Source: Wenyingzhuangia sp039768865
GTDB lineage: Bacteria; Bacteroidota; Bacteroidia; Flavobacteriales; Flavobacteriaceae
Strand: one strand, 5' to 3'
Assembly (NCBI RefSeq): GCF_039768865.1
Contig: NZ_JBDMZQ010000094.1
Length of the DNA: 13,197 bases
Both the position numbers and the translations under genes were made by a program. Positions 7,831 through 13,197 of the stretch are shown piece by piece (position 1 is the first letter of the stretch; every line of letters begins with the position of its first letter). The notes below the pieces were generated by a model, which made no database searches, was not told the origin of the DNA, and worked only from the letters and a program-made list of their open reading frames with translations.

Positions 7831-8877
7831 CTACTCTTCAATATCTTTTAAAGCTTTTAACAAAGCTTTATTTTCTTTAATCGTTCCTACTGTAAAACGC
7901 AATGTGTTCTCACATAATAATTGTGTTGTTCTATTGCGTACTACAATTCCTCTTTTTATGAGTTCTTGATAACGTAATGTAGCATTATCGACTTTTACCA
8001 GCAAGAAATTAGCATCACTGTGATAAATTTTATCAACAAAAGAAATTTCTTTCAATGCAATTTCTAATTGACCACGTTCCTCCTTTATAGCTTTTACCTC
8101 TTCTTTTACATCTTCATATGCCAACAAACGCGCTAAAGCTTTCTTTTGTGTTAATTCACTAATGTTGTAAGGCGGCTTAATTTTATTCAAAACAGAGATG
8201 ATTTCTTTTGAAGCATAACAGACACCTAAACGAATTCCTGCCATTCCATATGCTTTAGACATGGTTTGACTTACAATTAAATTGGGATGATTAGACAACT
8301 CCTTTATCCAACTAGACTCCGGTGCAAAATCTATATATGCCTCATCCACTACTACTAAACCATTGAAACCATTTACAATAGCTTTTATACTTGAATAGTG
8401 AAACAAATTACCTGAGGGGTTGTTCGGAGAACATAAGAAAACAATTTTTGTAGCCGCATCGATACTCCCTAAAATCTTTTCAACATTAGGCTGAAAATCA
8501 GAGTTTAAAACAACTTCTCTTATCTCTATATTATTTAAATTTGCTGATACATCATACATTCCATAAGAAGGTGGTAATGTAATTATATTATCATTATTGG
8601 GCTCACAAAAAGCCCTAAAAATCAAATCAATTACTTCATCTGATCCATTTCCTAATAAAATGTTTTCTTGGAGAACTCCTTTAATTTTAGCCAATTCAGA
8701 CTTAACCGTCATTTGCATAGGATCTGGGTATCGATTGACACCATTTTCAAATGGATTCTCATTCGCATCAAGGAAAACCATACCATTAGTAACCCCTTGA
8801 AAATCATCTCTTGCAGATGAATATGGCTTCATATTAGCAACGTTTTCTCTTATTATATTTTTTAAAACGAATTTCAT
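7831..8877 (-). CDS. hisC: Histidinol-phosphate aminotransferase
   Basis: PLP-dependent fold-type I aminotransferase converting imidazole acetol phosphate and glutamate to histidinol phosphate; cytosolic dimer by family. Numbering from the ATG at 8877 (348 aa): LDANENP at 36-42, GNGSDE at 76-81, CSPNNPSG at 149-156, VVDEAYIDF at 176-184 with D178 and Y181 at the PLP ring, the Schiff-base lysine K208 in TMSKAYGMAGIRLG, and R216 for the phosphate or carboxylate. I chose 8877 because flavobacterial HisC proteins begin about 15 residues before the KPYSSARD motif. The frame stays open to an ATG at 8907 and a TTG at 8913, but that extension is made of repeat-like gap sequence. The dehydratase-phosphatase hisB follows 89 bases downstream. 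Confidence 0.95.
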   Translation of the reverse strand: MKFVLKNIIRENVANMKPYSSARDDFQGVTNGMVFLDANENPFENGVNRYPDPMQMTVKSELAKIKGVLQENILLGNGSDEVIDLIFRAFCEPNNDNIITLPPSYGMYDVSANLNNIEIREVVLNSDFQPNVEKILGSIDAATKIVFLCSPNNPSGNLFHYSSIKAIVNGFNGLVVVDEAYIDFAPESSWIKELSNHPNLIVSQTMSKAYGMAGIRLGVCYASKEIISVLNKIKPPYNISELTQKKALARLLAYEDVKEEVKAIKEERGQLEIALKEISFVDKIYHSDANFLLVKVDNATLRYQELIKRGIVVRNRTTQLLCENTLRFTVGTIKENKALLKALKDIEE

Positions 8878-8944
8878 TTTAGCATTAGGCTTTATGTTTT
8901 TTATCATGGGCAAACGGCGATTGGCAAACAGCTATTTGCTAAAA
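8877..8944 (-). repeat. Tandem 14-mer and flanking inverted repeat in the hisD-hisC gap
   Basis: 8909-8922 and 8923-8936 are adjacent 14-base copies (GGCAAACGGCGATT and GGCAAACAGCTATT) matching at 12 of 14 positions. Outside them, TTTTAGC at 8877-8883 and GCTAAAA at 8938-8944 form a perfect inverted repeat, and GCAAA/TTTGC at 8924-8928 and 8935-8939 form a small inner hairpin. This looks like a degenerate short intergenic repeat. It is also why the upstream hisC starts at 8907 and 8913 are doubtful. Confidence 0.5.
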
Positions 8945-8946
8945 AA

Positions 8947-10230
8947 TTACTTCAAACTTTTTAATCTTAATGTCACCGCGTTTTTATGAGCGTCCAAGCC
9001 CTCTGCAGCTGCCATCAACTCAATAGCTGGCCCAATGGACTTTATTCCTTCTTCTGATATTTTCTGATACGTGATTTTCTTAGTAAAAGCATCTAAGTTT
9101 ACACCACTATACATACGAGCATAACCATTTGTTGGCAAGGTATGATTTGTTCCAGAAGCATAATCACCAGCACTCTCTGGGGTCAAAGGACCTATAAAAA
9201 CTGAACCTGCATTTACAATTTCACTTAAATATACATCTTCATTCAATACGTTTAAAATTAAATGTTCTGGCGCATATTCATTTATCATTTCATTTTGATC
9301 TACGATACTTTCTATTAAAATAGCGCTAGAATTTTTAATCGCTTCTAAAGCAATCTCCTTTCTAGGTAATTGACCTAGCTGCTTATCTAACTCTAATTGA
9401 ACATCATCTATTAACTTTTGAGATTCTGTAACTAAAATAACTTGACTATCTGCACCGTGTTCTGCTTGTGATAGCAAATCAGAAACAACAAAACCAGGGT
9501 CTGCATCCTTATCTGCAACGACCATTAATTCACTAGGCCCAGCTGGCATATCGATGGCTAACCCTTGTGTCAAAGCAAATTGCTTTGCAGCTGTTACATA
9601 TTGATTCCCCGGTCCAAAAATCTTATATACACTCGGTACGGATTCTGTCCCATAGGTCATAGCTGCAACTGCTTGAATTCCTCCTAATTTATATATTTCT
9701 GTTACCCCAACCAATTGTGCAGCATATAAAATAGCAGGATTAATTGTACCTTCTTTAGAAGGTGGTGTACACAAAACAATCTTTGTCGCTCCAGCAATTT
9801 TTGCAGGTACACCTAACATCAAAATGGTTGAGAATAAAGGTGCGGATCCTCCAGGAATGTATAAACCTACTTTCTCAATGGGTTTCGTTTCTTGCCAGCA
9901 TTTTACTCCATTAGCAGTTGAGATTACCTTTTTCTCTATTCTTTGAGATGCATGAAAAGTCTCAATATTGTTTTTAGCTAGAACAATAGCCGCTTTCAAC
10001 TCTTCTGAAACCAATGGAATAGCTTCTTCTAGTTCCTGATTAGAAACTTTTAAATTTGACAAAGTAACCCCATCAAATTTTTCCGTGAATCTCGTTAAAG
10101 CTTTATCTCCTTCAGCCTTGACTTCGTCAAAAACACTTTTCACAGTAGTTCCTAATGCACTTGATTCCTTAGCAGGACGTTGTGTGATTTTTGACCAAGA
10201 ATTTTTTGCTGGGTTTATATACGTTTTCAT
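8947..10230 (-). CDS. hisD: Histidinol dehydrogenase
   Basis: Zinc- and NAD-dependent enzyme that oxidises histidinol twice to give histidine, the last step of the pathway. Numbering from the ATG at 10230 (427 aa, close to the family norm): YIPGGSAPLFSTILMLGVPA at 124-143, zinc ligands Q255 and H258 in LLSQAEHG, catalytic E322/H323 in NEYAPEHL, D356 in SAGDYASGTNH and H415 in GLDAHKNAV. These align with the known Q259/H262/E326/H327/D360/H419 set of the E. coli enzyme. Start choice: AAAGG lies 9 bases before the ATG at 10230, a rare Shine-Dalgarno-like sequence here, whereas it sits directly against the alternative ATG at 10239, which would add MIN. Second gene of the operon, after hisG. Confidence 0.96.
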   Translation of the reverse strand: MKTYINPAKNSWSKITQRPAKESSALGTTVKSVFDEVKAEGDKALTRFTEKFDGVTLSNLKVSNQELEEAIPLVSEELKAAIVLAKNNIETFHASQRIEKKVISTANGVKCWQETKPIEKVGLYIPGGSAPLFSTILMLGVPAKIAGATKIVLCTPPSKEGTINPAILYAAQLVGVTEIYKLGGIQAVAAMTYGTESVPSVYKIFGPGNQYVTAAKQFALTQGLAIDMPAGPSELMVVADKDADPGFVVSDLLSQAEHGADSQVILVTESQKLIDDVQLELDKQLGQLPRKEIALEAIKNSSAILIESIVDQNEMINEYAPEHLILNVLNEDVYLSEIVNAGSVFIGPLTPESAGDYASGTNHTLPTNGYARMYSGVNLDAFTKKITYQKISEEGIKSIGPAIELMAAAEGLDAHKNAVTLRLKSLK

Positions 10231-10252
10231 ATTTATCATCCTTTGGTTTTTA

Positions 10253-10285
10253 TTTTAGCTAAAAACTATAAAACACTAGCTAAAA
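10253..10285 (-). repeat. Inverted repeat in the hisG-hisD gap
   Basis: TTTTAGCTA at 10253-10261 and TAGCTAAAA at 10277-10285 are perfect 9-bp complements with a 15-base spacer, in the 66-base gap upstream of hisD. No T-run suitable for termination follows. The TTTTAGC core recurs in the hisD-hisC gap. Confidence 0.5.
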
Positions 10286-10296
10286 TTACTTACACT

Positions 10297-11154
10297 TTAC
10301 AATACCATTTTTTCTATTTCTGTGGTTAGGATACCCTCTGCACCTAACACTTTTAACTCATCTATAATTTCCCAAAACTTATTTTTAGGAATTACGGTAT
10401 GTACTGAACTCCAACCTGCTTTTGCTAACGGCAAAACCGTAGGTGATTTCATACCCGGAATTATTTTTATGATAGCCTCTACTTTATCATTGGGTGCGTT
10501 TAATAATACATATCTGTTTGCTCTTCCTTTTAAAACAGACTGAATTCTAAATTGTAACTTATCTAACAAAACTTGTTTGTCAAGAGTCAATACAGGTGAT
10601 TTTGTCAACACTGCCTCAGACCAAAACATGACTTCAGCTTCTTTTAATCCGTTAGCAAAGAGGGTTCCTCCAGAGCTTACAATATCACAGATACCATCTG
10701 CCAATCCTATATTAGGAGCAATTTCTACAGATCCTGCTATTTTATGATACGAAGCTTGAACACCTTTTTCTTTCAGAAATTTATCTAAAGTATTGGTATA
10801 AGTTGTTGCTATTCTTTTATTTATAAAATACTCAATTCCTGTATAATCAACCTCTTTGGGAACAGCTAAGGAAACCTTACATTTAGAAAAACCCAATCGT
10901 TCTACAATTGGTAAATCTTCCCCTTTTTCAATCAAAGTATTTTCGCCCAATATAGCAATATCAACTACACCGTCTTGTAAATACTGAGGGATATCACCGT
11001 TTCTTAAATAAAAAACTTCTAGAGGAAAATTTCTAGCTGTTGCTTTCAACTGGGCATTTCGATGGTCAATAGAAATACCACACTCTTTTAAAAGTTGTAA
11101 GGAATCTTCATTTAATCTTCCTGATTTTTGAATAGCGATTTTTAATGTGCTCAT
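10297..11154 (-). CDS. hisG: ATP phosphoribosyltransferase, long form
   Basis: First and committed step of histidine synthesis: condenses ATP with PRPP to phosphoribosyl-ATP. 285 aa, matching the long (HisG-L) form, which carries its own regulatory domain, rather than the roughly 210-aa short form that needs HisZ; no hisZ is present here. The N-terminus LKIAIQKSGRLNEDS is typical. The PRPP-binding motif is DGICDIVSSGGTL at residues 153-165. About residues 210-283 form the C-terminal ACT-like domain (RANRYVLLNAPNDKVEAIIKIIPGMKSPTV), with PLAKAGWSSVHTVI at 242-255. In characterised long forms this domain binds histidine and inhibits the enzyme. The start at 11154 lies 28 bases beyond the attenuator terminator. 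First structural gene of the operon. Confidence 0.97.
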   Translation of the reverse strand: MSTLKIAIQKSGRLNEDSLQLLKECGISIDHRNAQLKATARNFPLEVFYLRNGDIPQYLQDGVVDIAILGENTLIEKGEDLPIVERLGFSKCKVSLAVPKEVDYTGIEYFINKRIATTYTNTLDKFLKEKGVQASYHKIAGSVEIAPNIGLADGICDIVSSGGTLFANGLKEAEVMFWSEAVLTKSPVLTLDKQVLLDKLQFRIQSVLKGRANRYVLLNAPNDKVEAIIKIIPGMKSPTVLPLAKAGWSSVHTVIPKNKFWEIIDELKVLGAEGILTTEIEKMVL

Positions 11155-11182
11155 TTAGTATGTGTTTGATCATTTATAAAAT

Positions 11183-11215
11183 AAAAAACCCGCTTGAGTG
11201 AGCTCAAACGGGTTT
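11183..11215 (-). terminator. his attenuator terminator
   Basis: On the minus strand, the 13-base arm at 11215-11203 (AAACCCGTTTGAG) pairs with the arm at 11198-11186 (CTCAAGCGGGTTT) around a 4-base loop at 11202-11199, with one G-U wobble. It runs into TTTTTT at 11188-11183, followed by ATTTT. This is a textbook intrinsic terminator between the leader ORF and hisG, ending 28 bases before the hisG ATG. Confidence 0.9.
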
Positions 11216-11255
11216 GAAAAATATGTCTGTATACAACATAATCTCTCCTTCTCGC

Positions 11256-11303
11256 TTAAGCGTAGCACTGGACTTGATGATGATGTAAAATAACTTTCTT
11301 CAT
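11256..11303 (-). CDS. hisL: his operon leader peptide (15 aa, HHH)
   Basis: A 15-codon ORF encoding MKKVILHHHQVQCYA, then TAA. Three consecutive CAT codons lie at positions 7-9, a pattern expected of a histidine attenuator leader peptide rather than of a functional protein. It begins 17 bases after the -7 box of the his promoter, so the 5' UTR is probably only about 10 bases, with no Shine-Dalgarno sequence. It precedes the terminator by 40 bases. Three His codons is a shorter run than the seven of enteric hisL. The symbol is used by functional analogy only; there is no sequence homology to argue from in so short a peptide. Confidence 0.8.
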   Translation of the reverse strand: MKKVILHHHQVQCYA

Positions 11304-11320
11304 GATATTATATGATTGTA

Positions 11321-11351
11321 CAAATATAAGAAATCATGACAATAACCAAAA
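11321..11351 (-). promoter_or_regulatory. his operon promoter, Bacteroidota type
   Basis: On the minus strand, TTTTG at 11351-11347, then 18 bases, then TATATTTG at 11328-11321. The latter is a full match to the -7 consensus TAnnTTTG and the former to the -33 TTG element. Transcription should start near 11314, about 10 bases before the leader ATG. No equally good promoter was found upstream of any other his gene, so this probably drives the whole operon. Confidence 0.75.
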
Positions 11352-11397
11352 CATTTAAAAATTATTTTCATACTATTACAAGAAAAATAAACGAAAC

Positions 11398-12768
11398 ATG
11401 AATGACTTGAAAATTATAGGTAACAAAGAATGGTGTCATTTTAAAGAATTAAATATACCCGCTATCAAAGCAAGAATAGATTCTGGAGCAAAAACATCAT
11501 CTATCCAAGCGACAGACATAACTACCTATAAAAAAAACAAAGAAGATTGGGTGCGATTTTATGTTCAGCCCATAACAGAAAATAGAAGTATTTCTATCGA
11601 GTGTGAAGCAAAAGTAATCTCAACTAGGATTGTGAAAAGTTCGTCTGGGATTCCAGAAAAAAGATTTGTAATCTCTTCGCCCATCACTATGGATAACGAA
11701 ACATGGGATATTGAACTCACACTAACCAATAGGGACACCATGGAGTTTAAAATGCTTCTTGGTAGACAAGCCATGCAAAGTAAGATATTAGTCAACCCAG
11801 CAAAAGAATTTTTACTTGGAAATATTTCTAGCGATGCAATTGATGAAAAATATGAAACCTTTGTTATGGGGAAATCAGGATTAAAAATTGCCGTACTTGC
11901 AAGTAATCCAGATCTATACTCCAACAAAAGGCTAATGGAAGCAGGTAGAGCAAGGGGTCACGAAATGGTTTTCTTGAATGTACAACAGTGCTATATGAAA
12001 CTTGATACTGAGACACCAGAAATAAGATACAGAGGAGGAAATGTAATTAATGACTTTGATGCTGTAATCCCAAGAATCAAAACTAGTATGACATTTTACG
12101 GTTGTGCTTTGCTCAGGATGTTTAAATCCTTAGGAACTTATTGCCTAAACGAAGCGGAATCTATAAGTTCGTCGCGAGATAAATTATTCTCATCACAATT
12201 GTTCTCAAAAAATGATATTCATATTCCAACTACAGGTTTTGCTAAATCTCCTTTAGACACAAAAGATTTAATAAAAATGGTTGGTGGTGCACCTTTAATC
12301 ATTAAATTATTAGAAAGTACACAAGGAAAAGGTGTAGTTCTTGCAGAAACAAATAAAGCCGCAGAATCAGTAATCAATGCTTTCAAAAGCTTAAACGCTA
12401 ATATATTGGTACAAGAATTCATCAAAGAAGCAAACGGAAAAGATTTACGATGTTTTGTTGTTGATGGAAAAATAGTGGCATCTATCGAAAGAAGTGCCAC
12501 CAATGGAGAATTTAGAGCAAATATTCACCAAGGAGGAACTGCATCAATTGTCAAAATCACACCCGCAGAAAAGAAACTAGCTTTGAAATCTGCAAAAATA
12601 TTAAACCTACCTGTAGCTGGTGTAGATCTGATCAGATCCAACAAAGGTCCTTTATTACTAGAAGTTAACTCATCACCAGGACTAGAAGGAATTGAAAATG
12701 CTACAGGAAAAGATATTGCTGGAAATATTATTCAAGCTATTGAAAAAAAACTAAAATATCAGATTTAG
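11398..12768 (+). CDS. rimK: RimB-like retropepsin domain fused to RimK-type ATP-grasp ligase
   Basis: Two-domain protein of 456 aa. Residues 1-140 match the RimB-type ATP-dependent zinc protease family, which is retropepsin-like: DSGAKTSS with putative catalytic D28, and the hydrophobic-hydrophobic-Gly motif LLGRQ at 120-124. From about residue 161 (GLKIAVLASNPDLYSNKRL) to the end is a full RimK ATP-grasp ligase of about 295 aa, with K303 in LIIKLLESTQGKGV, VQEFIKEANGKDLRCFVV at 338-355, ASIERSA at 361-367, and the metal motif LLEVNSSPGLEGIE at 420-433 (E422, N424). RimK adds glutamates to the C-terminus of ribosomal protein S6 in E. coli; the substrate here is inferred. No signal peptide. 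Divergent from the his operon across a 94-base gap shared with the his promoter; no convincing promoter of its own was found. A hairpin follows 21 bases after the stop. Confidence 0.9.
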   Translation: MNDLKIIGNKEWCHFKELNIPAIKARIDSGAKTSSIQATDITTYKKNKEDWVRFYVQPITENRSISIECEAKVISTRIVKSSSGIPEKRFVISSPITMDNETWDIELTLTNRDTMEFKMLLGRQAMQSKILVNPAKEFLLGNISSDAIDEKYETFVMGKSGLKIAVLASNPDLYSNKRLMEAGRARGHEMVFLNVQQCYMKLDTETPEIRYRGGNVINDFDAVIPRIKTSMTFYGCALLRMFKSLGTYCLNEAESISSSRDKLFSSQLFSKNDIHIPTTGFAKSPLDTKDLIKMVGGAPLIIKLLESTQGKGVVLAETNKAAESVINAFKSLNANILVQEFIKEANGKDLRCFVVDGKIVASIERSATNGEFRANIHQGGTASIVKITPAEKKLALKSAKILNLPVAGVDLIRSNKGPLLLEVNSSPGLEGIENATGKDIAGNIIQAIEKKLKYQI

Positions 12769-12789
12769 CATCAATAATCAATTCACCAA

Positions 12790-12821
12790 ATAGTCCCTTA
12801 TGGTCTTTTATAAGGGACTAT
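12790..12821 (+). terminator. Hairpin downstream of rimK, possible terminator
   Basis: Perfect 12-bp stem, ATAGTCCCTTAT at 12790-12801 and ATAAGGGACTAT at 12810-12821, with an 8-base loop, starting 21 bases after the rimK stop. The sequence after it (GTAAATACG) is not a U-tract, nor is there one in the other direction. It may be an imperfect terminator or a 3'-end stabilising hairpin. Confidence 0.5.
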
Positions 12822-13101
12822 GTAAATACGTGTAAACAAAAAGAATACATTTACAGCTAAGTTGGTTAAATAAGAAGGAAGTTTTTTTTATTCACAAAAG
12901 GTTTGATTACATTTTTTTTAAAGACTAAAGGCATTTAAGTATATATTATTTAACGCAGACAATATAACACTCAATAGAGTAGGCATAATAAAGTAAACGT
13001 TAATAAAATATAACCTGTCTTTTTATAATAATCTTTTAAGAATGTAGCTATTTTTCCTATTTGCTCTTTTTAAAGAAGCTTTCTCCCCTTAAGTTTAAAG
13101 C
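12822..13101. other. AT-rich intergenic gap with no supported feature
   Basis: About 280 bases between the rimK hairpin and the rRNA terminator. I found no ORF with plausible codon content, no tRNA-like cloverleaf, no strong promoter pair and no mobile-element ends. It contains several poly-T and poly-A runs and one 22-codon minus-strand frame (12918-12986) without support. Confidence 0.6.
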
Positions 13102-13139
13102 AAAAAAAAACTTCATTCAAGATCATGAATGAAGTTTTT
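13102..13139 (-). terminator. Intrinsic terminator of the rRNA operon
   Basis: Arms 13106-13119 and 13126-13139 form a perfect 14-bp stem (core CTTCATTCA/TGAATGAAG) around the 6-base loop at 13120-13125. On the minus strand it runs into nine Ts at 13110-13102. It lies immediately after the 5S rRNA 3' end and so terminates the leftward rRNA transcript; the A/T flanks may give it some activity in the other direction. Confidence 0.88.
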
Positions 13140-13143
13140 AAAG

Positions 13144-13197
13144 AAAGGCGATGACATACTCTCCCATCTAACGATAGTACCATCTGCGCTAATAGGC
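13144..13197 (-). rRNA. rrf: 5S ribosomal RNA, 3' part (cut by window edge)
   Basis: The minus strand reads GCGCAGATGGTACT, then GGGAGAGTATG, then a 3' end of TCGCCTTTCTT. These are the conserved loop E/helix IV region and the helix V and 3' strand of helix I of bacterial 5S rRNA, in the order expected. About the last 54 bases are present; the 5' half lies beyond the window. The exact 3' end is uncertain by a few bases (about 13142-13146). An rRNA operon on the minus strand presumably continues to the right. Confidence 0.85.

Larger units (their letters stand above)
11183..11303 (-). promoter_or_regulatory. Histidine operon attenuator (leader RNA)
   Basis: The stretch between the his promoter and hisG holds a leader ORF with three consecutive His codons (11285-11277) and then an intrinsic terminator (11215-11183). 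A segment at 11261-11251, GCUUAAGCGAG in RNA, can pair with the 5' arm of the terminator at 11212-11202, CCCGUUUGAGC. Ten of the 11 positions pair, including two G-U wobbles, and pairing excludes the terminator. The segment contains the leader stop codon. Inference: a ribosome stalled at the His codons leaves the segment free, so the antiterminator forms. A ribosome reaching the stop covers it, so the terminator forms. A weak 5-bp hairpin lies between at about 11239-11223. The pairing is mine by eye; no folding energy was computed. Confidence 0.8.

Noticed and set aside
8878..8913. Longer HisC beginning at ATG 8907 or TTG 8913
   Set aside because: The extra residues come from repeat-rich gap sequence and extend past the usual HisC N-terminus; the ATG at 8877 fits the family better.
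11304..11397. Bacteroidota promoter for rimK on the plus strand
   Set aside because: Only TATTTTCA-like partial matches, with no TTG at correct spacing; not good enough to annotate.
11565..11927. 120-codon open frame on the minus strand inside rimK
   Set aside because: Fully antisense to conserved RimB and RimK coding sequence and resembles no protein family; likewise the 94-codon frame at 12219-12503.
12918..12986. 22-codon minus-strand ORF (MPTLLSVILS...) in the gap before the rRNA operon
   Set aside because: Short and AT-driven, downstream of the rRNA terminator on that strand, with no promoter or ribosome-binding context. Chance is the simplest explanation.

Overview
The window is AT-rich and reads as a chromosomal segment of a Bacteroidota, most likely a member of the Flavobacteriaceae. 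Four things point there: a PorX-type response regulator, the gene order hisG-D-C-B-H-A-F-IE with fused hisB and hisIE, Bacteroidota-type promoter boxes (TAnnTTTG with an upstream TTG), and few Shine-Dalgarno sequences. Apart from one IS-free stretch of about 280 bases near the right end, it is densely coded. I saw no mobile element, CRISPR array or tRNA.

Layout, left to right. (1) 17-1249 (-) encodes an HD-domain phosphohydrolase of the dGTPase-like COG1078 family. (2) 1325-2878 (+), divergent from it, encodes PorX, a receiver domain joined to a PglZ/alkaline-phosphatase-like domain, which controls type IX secretion and gliding in this phylum. (3) 2938-3594 (-) is pcm, encoding an L-isoaspartyl protein methyltransferase. 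(4) 3677-11154 (-) is a complete histidine biosynthesis operon, hisG-hisD-hisC-hisB-hisH-hisA-hisF-hisIE, which covers every step from PRPP and ATP to histidine. The genes are separated by gaps of roughly 50-90 bases, and most gaps contain an inverted repeat. (5) 11183-11351 (-) is the control region of the operon: a Bacteroidota promoter, a 15-codon leader ORF with three consecutive His codons, and an intrinsic terminator. A segment overlapping the leader stop codon can pair with the 5' arm of that terminator. This has the geometry of a classical translation-coupled attenuator and is the most interesting feature here. (6) 11398-12768 (+), divergent from the operon, encodes a RimK-type ATP-grasp ligase with an N-terminal retropepsin-like RimB domain fused to it. 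(7) After a 12-bp hairpin and an AT-rich gap comes a strong intrinsic terminator on the minus strand, then the 3' part of a 5S rRNA gene (-) cut by the window edge. An rRNA operon therefore probably runs leftward into this window.

How the genes work together. HisG is the long form, which carries its own C-terminal regulatory domain, so the pathway should be controlled by histidine feedback on the enzyme and by attenuation on the transcript. HisH and HisF form imidazole glycerol phosphate synthase. HisB carries both phosphatase and dehydratase activities, and HisIE carries both the cyclohydrolase and the pyrophosphohydrolase. PorX, the HD protein, Pcm and RimK have no evident part in histidine synthesis and look like ordinary chromosomal neighbours.
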